In this document: positions 15,767 through 23,800 of the stretch, one piece after another
Position numbering within the stretch: the stretch's first letter is position 1
How the letters are laid out: each line of letters opens with the position of its first letter
Source: Caballeronia catudaia
Lineage (GTDB): Bacteria; Pseudomonadota; Gammaproteobacteria; Burkholderiales; Burkholderiaceae
Assembly (NCBI RefSeq): GCF_001544755.2
Contig: NZ_FCOF02000005.1
Span: 62,001-126,000, forward strand
Direction of reading: 5' to 3'
DNA: 64,000 nucleotides
The notes under the pieces: generated by a model
What the model saw: only the letters and a program-made list of their open reading frames with translations
Database searches by the model: none
Told to the model about the DNA's origin: nothing
Position numbers and translations under genes: made by a program

Positions 15767-16437
15767 ACGCGGCGCACGACATGGGCGGCATGCAGGCGTT
15801 CGGTCCCGTCGAGATTGATGTGTGCGACGCGCCGGGCGCATCGCCGTTTCATGCGGACTGGGAGCGGCGCGTGTTGGCCGTGACGCTCGCGATGGGCGCG
15901 ACGGGCCAATGGAACATCGACACGTCGCGGGCCGCGCGCGAAAGTCTGCCGCCCGCGCAATATCTCGGCAGCAGCTATTACGAGATCTGGTTCGCGGGCT
16001 TGAAGAAGCTGCTCATCGCGAAAGGCCTCGCGAATGCCGATGAAATCGCGAGCGGCCACGCGCAGTCCGCCGCGAAGCCGAACGTGCGCGTGCTGAAGGC
16101 GGCCGACGTGAGCGCGGCGCTCTTGCGCGGCGCGCCGGTCGATCGTCCGGCGACATCGCCCGCGCGCTTTGCCGTCGGCGATGAAGTACGAACCAAGCTG
16201 ATGAATCCGCCGACGCATACGCGTTTGCCGCGCTACTGCCGGGGCAAACGCGGCCGTATCGTCGCGGTGCGCGGCACGCATGTGTTTCCCGATGAAAACG
16301 CGCTTGGCCACGGCGAGCATCCGCACTGGCTCTACACCGTGCGCTTCGATGCCACCGAACTGTGGGGACCGGACACGACGGCGTCTTCGGTATGCGTCGA
16401 TTGCTGGGAGCCATATCTCGATGCGACGCGCGCGTGA
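15763..16437 (+). CDS. nthB: Nitrile hydratase beta subunit
   Basis: A 224-residue subunit starting at the ATGA overlap with the alpha gene. The N-terminal part [20 protein letters not shown] with [20 protein letters not shown] is the typical beta start. The C-terminal SH3-like barrel has [46 protein letters not shown] and [14 protein letters not shown]. The Arg residues of the barrel pack against the modified cysteines of the alpha subunit. Length and order fit the alpha-first operons of rhizobia and Burkholderia. The activator gene begins 2 bases after the stop. Confidence 0.95.
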   Translation: MNAAHDMGGMQAFGPVEIDVCDAPGASPFHADWERRVLAVTLAMGATGQWNIDTSRAARESLPPAQYLGSSYYEIWFAGLKKLLIAKGLANADEIASGHAQSAAKPNVRVLKAADVSAALLRGAPVDRPATSPARFAVGDEVRTKLMNPPTHTRLPRYCRGKRGRIVAVRGTHVFPDENALGHGEHPHWLYTVRFDATELWGPDTTASSVCVDCWEPYLDATRA

Positions 16438-16438
16438 C

Positions 16439-17227
16439 ATGACATCAGACGAACCGAAGCTGGAAGCACTGCGCGCCGCGTTGCCCGAACTGCCTTTCGG
16501 TGACGATGGCCCCGTGTTTCGCGCGCCCTGGGAAGCGCAGGCCTTCGCGATGACGCTCGCGTTGCACGAGCGCGGCGTCTTCACATGGAAGGAATGGGCG
16601 CACGCGCTGAGCGTCGCGATCGGCAACGCGCAGGCATCCGGCGACCCGGATCACGGCGATACGTACTACGCGCACTGGCTGAGCGCGCTGGAGCGCCTCA
16701 GCGCGGAGAAGGGCTGCGTGAGCGAGGCTATGCTTGCGCACCGGCGCGTCGAATGGGACGAGGCCGCGCGCAGCACGCCGCACGGTCAGCCGATCGTGCT
16801 GCGGCACCGACATGACTTGACCGCCGCGACGCTCGACGCGTATCGCGCGGCGATCTATCGTGTCGACGATATTGACATGAAGATCGGCGTCGCGAATGCG
16901 GCGGTCGTGTCCTTGCTCGCGCAACACGACGTGGCGAGCGCGGTGTTCGTCACGGCGTTCAATCCGTTTGGCGAGGTGCTCGCGCCTGACGAAAACGCGC
17001 AGCGGCAGCGCAGTCTGGTCGAACGTGTCGGGGCGTTGGGACTGCGCGCGCTGCCGGGCGAGGGCGTCGATCCGACGAAGGTCTGGACCGCCGAAGCGAG
17101 CCTTTTCGTGCTCGGCGCGACGCCCGACACCGCCGATATGCTCATGAGCGCGTTCGAGCAGAACGCCGTGGTGTATGTCGATCGCGCGGGAGTGCCGCGA
17201 TTGCTGCTGCATCCGGATCATCGCTGA
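16439..17227 (+). CDS. Nitrile hydratase activator fused to a DUF3293 domain
   Basis: A 262-residue protein. Residues about 1-122 are the nitrile hydratase accessory protein (P14K/NhlE type, related to the beta-subunit N-terminal half): EALRAALPELPFGDDGPVFRAPWEAQAFAM-like text, then GVFTWKEWAHALSVAI and DTYYAHWLSALERLSAEKG. It inserts cobalt into the alpha subunit. Residues about 128-258 match DUF3293: LDAYRAAIYRV, VFVTAFNPFGEVL, DENAQRQRSLVERV, LPGEGVDPTKVW, EASLFVLG and FEQNAVVYV. Normal activators stop near residue 120. The fusion is a single open frame with uniform codon use, so it is not an obvious sequencing error. The role of DUF3293 is unknown. Confidence 0.85.
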   Translation: MTSDEPKLEALRAALPELPFGDDGPVFRAPWEAQAFAMTLALHERGVFTWKEWAHALSVAIGNAQASGDPDHGDTYYAHWLSALERLSAEKGCVSEAMLAHRRVEWDEAARSTPHGQPIVLRHRHDLTAATLDAYRAAIYRVDDIDMKIGVANAAVVSLLAQHDVASAVFVTAFNPFGEVLAPDENAQRQRSLVERVGALGLRALPGEGVDPTKVWTAEASLFVLGATPDTADMLMSAFEQNAVVYVDRAGVPRLLLHPDHR

Positions 17228-17249
17228 AACCATCCACGAGGAGAATCTC

Positions 17250-17636
17250 ATGCCGCTCGTTCGAATCGACCTGCAGGAAGGTAAAGATAGCGCGTATCGC
17301 ACGGCAATCGGCGACGTGGTGTATGACGCCATGCGCGCGACGCTCGACGTGCCCGAGAACGACCGCTTTCAGATCGTCGCGGAGCATGGCGCGACGGATC
17401 TGATCATCGACCGCACATATCTCGGCATCATCCGCACCGACGATTGCATCGTGATTCAGGTCACGCTCAACGAAGGCCGCGATCTCGCGAAGAAAACCGC
17501 GTTCTACAAGGCCGTCGCCGATGGCTTGCACGAGCGGCTGAAGTTGCGGCGCGAGGACGTGTTCATCAGTCTCGTCGAAGTGAAGAAGGAGAACTGGTCC
17601 TTCGGCAACGGCGAGGCGCAATACGCACCCAAATGA
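17250..17636 (+). CDS. Tautomerase-superfamily protein
   Basis: A 128-residue protein starting MPLVRIDLQEGKD, so that the mature chain would begin with the catalytic Pro. The start is supported by GAGGAGAAT upstream. The length and the duplicated beta-alpha-beta layout (VRIDLQEG at the front, CIVIQVTLNEGRDLAKKTAFYKAVADGLHERLKL in the second half) fit the two-repeat Tautomerase_2 group rather than the 60-residue 4-oxalocrotonate type. Substrate unknown. It lies 22 bases after the activator-DUF3293 gene and overlaps the next gene by four bases, so it is part of the nitrile hydratase transcript. Confidence 0.87.
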   Translation: MPLVRIDLQEGKDSAYRTAIGDVVYDAMRATLDVPENDRFQIVAEHGATDLIIDRTYLGIIRTDDCIVIQVTLNEGRDLAKKTAFYKAVADGLHERLKLRREDVFISLVEVKKENWSFGNGEAQYAPK

Positions 17637-18331
17637 CCGAAACGACGCTTCCCTTCGAGATACGCCCGATCCCGCTCCCCGCCGAGGCCCCCGCCGACGT
17701 GCGCGTCTGGCTCGTCGAGCTGGACCTGACCGCACCGGTCGACGGCGCGGCGTATGCGGCGCTCGACGAAAGCGAACGCGCACGCGCCGCGCGTTTCCTG
17801 CGCCACGCGGATGCCGCGCGCTTCGCCACGATGCGTTGCACCCTGCGTCATCTGCTCGCCGCCGAGACGAACAGCGATGCCGCATCGCTCGTGCTGGACG
17901 CCAACGAAAAGGGCAGGCCGTTTCTCGCGCAGCCGGACGCGCCGGATTTCAACGTCTCGCATTCGGGCGCGTACGGATTGATTGCGATATCGCGGGCGCG
18001 ACGCGTGGGCGTCGATATCGAGGAAGCGCCGCCCTCATACCATTGGCGCGAACTCGCGCCCGCCGTGCTCGCCGATGCCGACCGCCGCGAAATCGAAGCG
18101 ATGCCCGAAGCCGCCCGCATCGGCGGATTCTTCGACTGCTGGACGGCTAAGGAAGCGGTGTTGAAGGCGCACGGCGACGGCATCGGCGGAGGAGCGATCA
18201 CGCTGACCGGTTTTTCGGTCCTGCCGCGCGTTGGTGAACGCTATACGGTCACGCGAACGGCCGGCGCGTTCGAGGCCGTCGCGCTCACCGCGCCTTCCGG
18301 CTACGCCGCCGCGCTCGCCTGGTCGTTTTGA
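17633..18331 (+). CDS. 4'-phosphopantetheinyl transferase, Sfp type
   Basis: A 232-residue enzyme that transfers phosphopantetheine from CoA to a serine of acyl or peptidyl carrier proteins. The Mg-binding residues are in VGVDIEEA (D128 and E130), and the second motif is W170-TAKEA with K173 and E174 (FFDCWTAKEAVLKAHGDG). The double-length pseudo-dimer layout, with RCTLRHLLA near residue 70 and FNVSHSGAYGLIAIS near 107-120, identifies the Sfp/AcpT class. It is the last gene of the run that starts with nitrile hydratase, joined by an ATGA overlap. No carrier-protein or NRPS/PKS gene is in the window. Confidence 0.92.
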   Translation: MTETTLPFEIRPIPLPAEAPADVRVWLVELDLTAPVDGAAYAALDESERARAARFLRHADAARFATMRCTLRHLLAAETNSDAASLVLDANEKGRPFLAQPDAPDFNVSHSGAYGLIAISRARRVGVDIEEAPPSYHWRELAPAVLADADRREIEAMPEAARIGGFFDCWTAKEAVLKAHGDGIGGGAITLTGFSVLPRVGERYTVTRTAGAFEAVALTAPSGYAAALAWSF

Positions 18332-18347
18332 TGCAGCGCAACGGCGC

Positions 18348-18854
18348 TCACGCCGCCTTCGTGCGCAGCAGATCCCGATGCGTGAGATACAACCGAAGAT
18401 CGAATTCGATTTGATGGTAGCCCGGCTGCATCAGCTCGCAGAGCCGGTAAAACGCCTTGTTGTGATCGCTTTCCTTCAGATGCGCGAGTTCATGCACGAC
18501 GATCATCCGAAGAAACTCGGGCGCCGTGTCCTTGAACAGCGATGCAATGCGGATTTCCTTTTTCGCCTTGAGCTTCGCGCCCTGCACGCGCGAAATGGCC
18601 GTATGTAGACCGAGCGCATGACGCAGAACGTCGAGCTTGCTGTCGTAGATGACCTTGTCGATGGCGGGCGCGACGCGCAGAAATTCCTGTTTGAGGTCGG
18701 AGCAATAGCCGTAGAGCGCGCGGTCGGACTGCACCGCGTGCTTGCTCGGATAGCGCGCGTCGAGATACGCGCCCAGTTGTTGCTGGGCGATCAATCGGCG
18801 CACCTTGTCCTGTAGCGTGTTCGGGTAGGCGCTCAGGTATTTCAGGTGTTGCAT
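18348..18854 (-). CDS. YgjP-like zinc metallopeptidase (DUF45/M48-related)
   Basis: A 168-residue protein. The start MQHLKYLSAYP is chosen over an upstream ATG whose extra 34 residues are not family-like. The zinc site is H121-E122-L-A-H125 with H131 as third ligand (HELAHLKESDHNKAFY), the YgjP/WLM pattern. The front half is rich in basic and Tyr residues. It is cytoplasmic, without signal peptide or membrane span. The target is unknown; relatives are thought to cleave proteins or DNA-protein adducts. It converges with the phosphopantetheinyl transferase gene, 16 bases apart. Confidence 0.85.
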   Translation of the reverse strand: MQHLKYLSAYPNTLQDKVRRLIAQQQLGAYLDARYPSKHAVQSDRALYGYCSDLKQEFLRVAPAIDKVIYDSKLDVLRHALGLHTAISRVQGAKLKAKKEIRIASLFKDTAPEFLRMIVVHELAHLKESDHNKAFYRLCELMQPGYHQIEFDLRLYLTHRDLLRTKAA

Positions 18855-19111
18855 GACGGCGAATTTCAAAAGAATGCGTTCAATGCCTGAATGCGCAGGC
18901 GGGCGTGGGGCGCACGGAAGAGCGTCCGCAGCATGAATTGCGCAGCGATCTAGCAAACATTTTAGTCAACGGCGCGCCACCTCGCCGCCGTTGTGATCAC
19001 AAGGCTGTTTCAGGGGGCGCAATTCCGTAAGTTTATGTTTCAGCCCGGCCCCGATTGCAGGCGCCGTGCGAACATGCGCGCTTTCTGGCAAGGGCGACAA
19101 GGCGGTCTTTC

Positions 19112-19627
19112 ATGGCATCGAGCAAGGCGCATCACGCGACCGGATGGGCGGCCGGCATCATCGCGGCGGCGGTCGTCACGCATCCGGTCACGGTGGCACG
19201 CGTGGACCTGCTCGCCGGCGTGCTCGCACTGCTCGCGGGTGTGGCCGGCGCCACCGCGCCGGACTGGCTCGAAGTCGCGTGGTGGACGCGTGCGCGCAGG
19301 CTGTGGATCACGCATCGCACGCTCACGCACTGGGGCATCGGCTGGGCCGCGCTGCTCGCGCTTTCGTATCACTTTCTCGGGCGGCATCCCGCGGCGCCGC
19401 TCGCGTTCGGCTTCGCATGCGGCGGCCTCATGCATCTTTTCGCGGACTGGCCGAATCCGCTCGGCGTGCCGTGGATCGCGTCGCGTCATTCGCTCAATCT
19501 GTGGACGAGCGGGCATTGCGATCTCATCATCGTGGCGGGAGCGTGGGCCGCAGCGCTTTTCGTCGTCGACGATGTCTGGTTTCATCATGCCTATGGCCGC
19601 ATGCTGCTGAACGCACTGCGCATCTAG
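19112..19627 (+). CDS. YdjM/YbcI-type inner-membrane metal-dependent hydrolase
   Basis: A 171-residue membrane protein. It opens with MASSKAHHATGWAAGIIAAAV and has at least four hydrophobic segments (about 11-28, 32-50, 78-95, 100-118), then a last one near 140-155. Conserved polar residues HH near the start, THRTLTHW at about 68-75 and HLFADWPNP at about 111-119 give the His/Asp pattern of the LexA-regulated YdjM family, annotated as a metal-dependent hydrolase. No experimental reaction is known. The start was chosen at the first codon of the family pattern. The lipoprotein gene follows 27 bases later. Confidence 0.8.
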   Translation: MASSKAHHATGWAAGIIAAAVVTHPVTVARVDLLAGVLALLAGVAGATAPDWLEVAWWTRARRLWITHRTLTHWGIGWAALLALSYHFLGRHPAAPLAFGFACGGLMHLFADWPNPLGVPWIASRHSLNLWTSGHCDLIIVAGAWAAALFVVDDVWFHHAYGRMLLNALRI

Positions 19628-19654
19628 CCCGACATCGCGAGGAGTCTCGTTCTC

Positions 19655-20149
19655 ATGCAATCACATCACACGAAGCGTCGTTTTCTACTGTTCTTCGCCG
19701 CACTCTTCACGATGCTCGCGCTCAACGGCTGCGCGGGCTTCTTCAACCGGGATGCGATGCGCGTGACCGTCGCGGGCATCGAGCCGCTCGAAGGCCAGGG
19801 TCTGGAGATGCGCTTCGCGGTGAAGCTGCGCGTGCAGAATCCGAACGACGCGCCGATCGACTTCGACGGCGTCGCGCTCGATCTCGACCTCAACGGCCGC
19901 CCGTTCGCGAGCGGCGTGAGCGATCAGCGCGGCTCGGTGCCGCGTTTCGGCGAAACGGTCGTGTCCGTGCCGGTGACCGTGTCGGCGTTTTCGGTCGCGC
20001 GTCAGGCGTTCGGCTTCGCGACCGGCGACACCGTCAACAAGGTGTCGTACGCCGTGCGCGGCAAGCTCGCGGGCGGCATGCTCGGCGGCGCGCGCTTTTC
20101 CGACACGGGCTACGTCGACTTGCCGATGAGCAGCGCGACCGGCTACTAG
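19655..20149 (+). CDS. LEA type 2 (LEA14-like) lipoprotein
   Basis: A 164-residue lipoprotein. A basic start and hydrophobic stretch lead to the lipobox LNGC with C26 as the acylated residue. The mature part is a single WHy/LEA14 domain: VTVAGIEPLEGQGLEMRFAV, then KLRVQNPNDAPIDFDGVALDLDLNG, FASGVSDQRGSVPRFGETVVSVPVTV and the C-terminal strands. It is anchored in the envelope, probably the outer membrane since the residue after Cys is Ala, not Asp. Family members relate to desiccation or hydration stress in plants; the bacterial role is unclear. The stop codon overlaps that of the convergent cupin gene (shared CTAG). Confidence 0.88.
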   Translation: MQSHHTKRRFLLFFAALFTMLALNGCAGFFNRDAMRVTVAGIEPLEGQGLEMRFAVKLRVQNPNDAPIDFDGVALDLDLNGRPFASGVSDQRGSVPRFGETVVSVPVTVSAFSVARQAFGFATGDTVNKVSYAVRGKLAGGMLGGARFSDTGYVDLPMSSATGY

Positions 20150-20559
20150 ACCCGCGACGCTTCCGCCGGATCGTACGGAATCACACGATCCGCCTCGTTG
20201 GCGTCGTTGCGCGCGATCACGGCGCGCGCCGGTTCAGTCGCGCTCAGATTGACCGGCTGATGCGGCACGCCAGGCGGGATGAAGACGAAGTCGCCCGGCT
20301 CGTTGATGACCGATTCCGCGAGTCCCGGCCCATAGCGCGTCTCGATGCGCCCTTCCAGAATATAGATGCCCGTTTCGTAGCCGACGTGGATGTGCGGCTC
20401 GGCCTGTCCGCCCGGCGGCACGACGACGAGATGCATCGACAGGCCGCGCGTGCCCGCCGTCCGGGCCGACAATCCGATGAAATACGGCAGACGCTGAACC
20501 GCCGCCGCGATCTCCTGCTGCGGCCGCACGGTGACGACCTTCTGTTCCGTTTCCTGCAT
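20146..20559 (-). CDS. Cupin-domain protein
   Basis: A 137-residue single cupin. The start MQETEQKVVTVRP is set by AGGAG 7 bases before it. The metal motif is PGGQAEPHIHVGYETGIYILEGRIETRYG (H, H, E) followed by GDFVFIPPGVPHQPVNL (H), so all four usual ligands are there. The protein looks like the small cupins that sit near uptake or catabolic genes and may be an isomerase, dioxygenase or sugar-binding protein. The gene's 5' side faces the 11-base tandem repeat and the glutamate dehydrogenase gene, and its 3' end overlaps the LEA lipoprotein gene by four bases. Confidence 0.87.
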   Translation of the reverse strand: MQETEQKVVTVRPQQEIAAAVQRLPYFIGLSARTAGTRGLSMHLVVVPPGGQAEPHIHVGYETGIYILEGRIETRYGPGLAESVINEPGDFVFIPPGVPHQPVNLSATEPARAVIARNDANEADRVIPYDPAEASRV

Positions 20560-20638
20560 GGCGTTCTCCTGTCGGACGTCCATCGACAATAGTCGATCGC
20601 GCGTGTCGCGCAAAGGTCACGCGGCGCGGCTACCTTAC

Positions 20639-20684
20639 ATCGACATGCGATCGACATGCGATCGACATGCGATCGACATGCGCG
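20639..20684. repeat. Four tandem copies of an 11-bp unit
   Basis: From 20641 the unit CGACATGCGAT occurs three times exactly and a fourth time with its last two bases changed (CGACATGCGCG). Eleven bases is close to one turn of DNA, so all units face the same side of the helix. The array lies between the divergent cupin gene and the glutamate dehydrogenase gene, 122 bases before the latter's start. Confidence 0.9.
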
Positions 20685-20805
20685 CACCGCCGTTGTGCGG
20701 GTGCACATGCCCGACGCGCGGCCAAATGCCCGGTCCGGCGCATAATCTCCCTGTTTCGAAGAGCGTTCCGCAACCGCATCGCAACCGAAGGCATCGGAGG
20801 ACACC

Positions 20806-23800
20806 ATGCTGGTCAAGAACGAAGCGCGGGTCGAACACCTCATCAACGATCTCCTCGAATTTGCACGAGGACGTCTGCCGGAAGCGACCTTCAAGGTTAT
20901 CGAGCCGCTTCTTCGCTACTACTACGAGCAGGTCGACGTCGAAGATATCGCGAGCCGCGATGTCGCCGATCTCTACGGCGCCGCGATGGCGCACTGGCAG
21001 ACGGCGCAGAAGTTCGCCGGCGGGCGCGAGGTGCTGCGGGTCTACAACCCGAATCTGGAGCAGCACGGCTGGCATTCGGATCACACGGTCGTCGAGATCG
21101 TCAACGACGACATGCCGTTTCTCGTCGATTCCGTGACGATGGAGCTGAACCGTCTCGGCCTCGCGCTGCATTCGGCGATCCATCCGGTGTTTCGCGTGTG
21201 GCGCGCGAGCAAGGGCGCGCATGCGGGCGAGATCGAGCGCATCGGTCAGGGTCACGCCGAGGCGGGCGACGGCAACTCCGAGCTCGAATCCTTCATCCAT
21301 TTCGAAGTGGACCGATGCAGCGACGGCGAACGTCTCGACGAAGTGCGCGAGAACATCGCGCGCGTGCTCGGCGACGTGCGCGCGGCGGTCGAGGACTGGC
21401 CGAAGGTCACCGACGCGGCGCGTATCGCGATCGGCGATCTGAAAATGCGCGACACGACGCCCGATGGCATCGAATCCCGCGCGTTCCTCGAATGGATGGT
21501 CGCGGACCACTTCACGTTCCTCGGCTGCCGCGATTACGAGCTCGTGGAGCACGAAGGCGGGTTCGCGCTGCGCGGCGTGCCGGGCTCGGGTCTGGGCATT
21601 CTGCGCGAGACCTTGCGCGCGCCTTCCGCCGGCGATGTGACGCCGCTGCCGCCGGGCGCGGCCGCGATCATCGAAGGCGCGGCGCCCATCTTTCTGACGA
21701 AAGCGAATTCGCGCGCGACGGTGCATCGGCCGGGCTATCTCGACTATGTCGGCGTGAAGCGCACGTCGCCCGATGGCAAGGTGATCGGCGAGCGGCGCTT
21801 TCTCGGCCTGTACACGTCGACCGCGTATCTCGTGCCGACTTCCGAGATTCCGATCGTGCGACGCAAGTGCGCGAACATCGTGCGGCGCGCGGGTTTCCTG
21901 GAGAGAGGGCATCTGGCGAAGTCGCTCATCTCGGTGCTGGAGCAGTATCCTCGCGACGAGCTTTTTCAGGCCGACGAAGACGCGCTCTTCGAAATCGCGC
22001 TCGGCGTGCTGCGTTTGCAGGAGCATCAGCGCACGCGGCTTTTCGTGCGGCGCGACCGCTTCGACCGCTTCGTGTCGTGCCTCGTCTTCGTGCCGCGCGA
22101 CAAGTTCAATACCGACCTGCGCCGCCGCATCAGCAAAGTGCTGATGGAGGCGTTCAACGGCAAGAGCATCGAGTTCACGCCGCTCTTGTCCGAGTCGCCG
22201 CTCGCGCGCATTCATATCGTCGTGCGCGCGGATCGCGGCGCGATGCCGGAAGTCGATACGCGCGAGCTCGAAGCGCGCATCGTGCAGGTCGCGCGCCGCT
22301 GGCAGGACGATCTCGCCGACGCGCTCATCGACAGTCACGGCGAGGAAGCGGGCAACCGTCTGTTGCAGCGCTACGCGGATTCTTTCCCGGCGGGCTATCG
22401 CGAGGACTATCCGGCGCGCACGGCGGTGCGCGACATCGAACTGATTGAGGCGACGCACACGCGGCCGGGCGGTTTGTCGATGAGTCTCTATCGGCCGATC
22501 GAGGCGGGGAAGCGGGCGTTCCGCTTCAAGGTGTATCGCGCCGGCGATCCGATCGCGCTGTCGCACAGTTTGCCGATGCTCGAACATCTCGGCGTGCGTG
22601 TCGATGAAGAGCGGCCGTATCTGATCGAGCCGACGGGCGCGCCCAACGCGTGGATTCACGATTTCGGGCTCGAGTTGCAGGACGATGTCGAGTTCGATAT
22701 CGACCGCGTGAAGCCGCTCTTCGAGAACGCATTCGCGGCCGTGTGGTCGGGCGAAATCGAGAACGACGACTTCAACCGCCTCGTGCTGCGCGCGCAGTTC
22801 GGTTCGCGCGACGTGACGATCATGCGCGCGTACGCGAAGTATCTGCGGCAAGTGGGATCGACCTTCAGCGATGCGTATATCGAACGCGCGCTGATCGGCA
22901 ATCCGCAGATCGCGAAGAAGCTGCTGCAGCTTTTCATGGTGCGCTTCGATCCGGCGCGCGGCGGCGCAGCTCAAGATCGGGAGCGGACGGCCGAACGCGT
23001 GCTCGCCGATATCGAAGCGGCGCTCGATCAGGTGCCCAATCTCGACGAAGACCGCATCCTGCGCCAGTTCCTCGGCGTCATCACGGCGACGGTGCGCACG
23101 AACCACTTTCATCGCGATGCAAGCGGCCAGCCGCGTCCGTATGTGTCGTTCAAGCTCGATCCGTCGAAGGTGCCGGGCCTGCCCGAGCCCAAGCCGATGT
23201 TCGAAATCTGGGTCTATGCGCCGCGCGTCGAGGGCGTGCATCTGCGCGGCGGGCGCGTTGCGCGTGGCGGGCTGCGCTGGTCGGATCGTCGCGAAGATTT
23301 CCGCACCGAAGTGCTCGGTCTGATGAAAGCGCAGATGGTCAAGAACACGGTGATCGTGCCGGTGGGATCGAAGGGCGGCTTCGTCGTGAAGAATCCGCCG
23401 CCGGTGACCGATCGCGAGGCGTTTCTCGCCGAAGGCGTCGCGTGCTATCAGATGTTCCTGCGCGGCCTGCTCGACGTGACCGACAACCGCACGGCCGATG
23501 GCATCGTGCCGCCGCCCGATGTCGTGCGTCACGATCCGGACGACCCGTATCTCGTCGTCGCCGCGGACAAGGGCACGGCCACGTTCTCCGACTACGCGAA
23601 CGCCATCTCCAAGGAATACGGCTTCTGGCTCGACGACGCGTTCGCGTCCGGCGGCTCGGTCGGCTACGACCACAAGAAGATGGGCATCACGGCGCGCGGC
23701 GCGTGGGAATCGGTGAAGCGCCATTTCCGCGAGATGAACTTCGATACCCAGACGACCGATTTCACCGTGGTCGGCATCGGCGACATGTCCGGCGACGTCT

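Noticed and set aside
20639..20684. The 11-base repeat as a CRISPR array
   Set aside because: The units follow each other without spacers and no cas gene is present.
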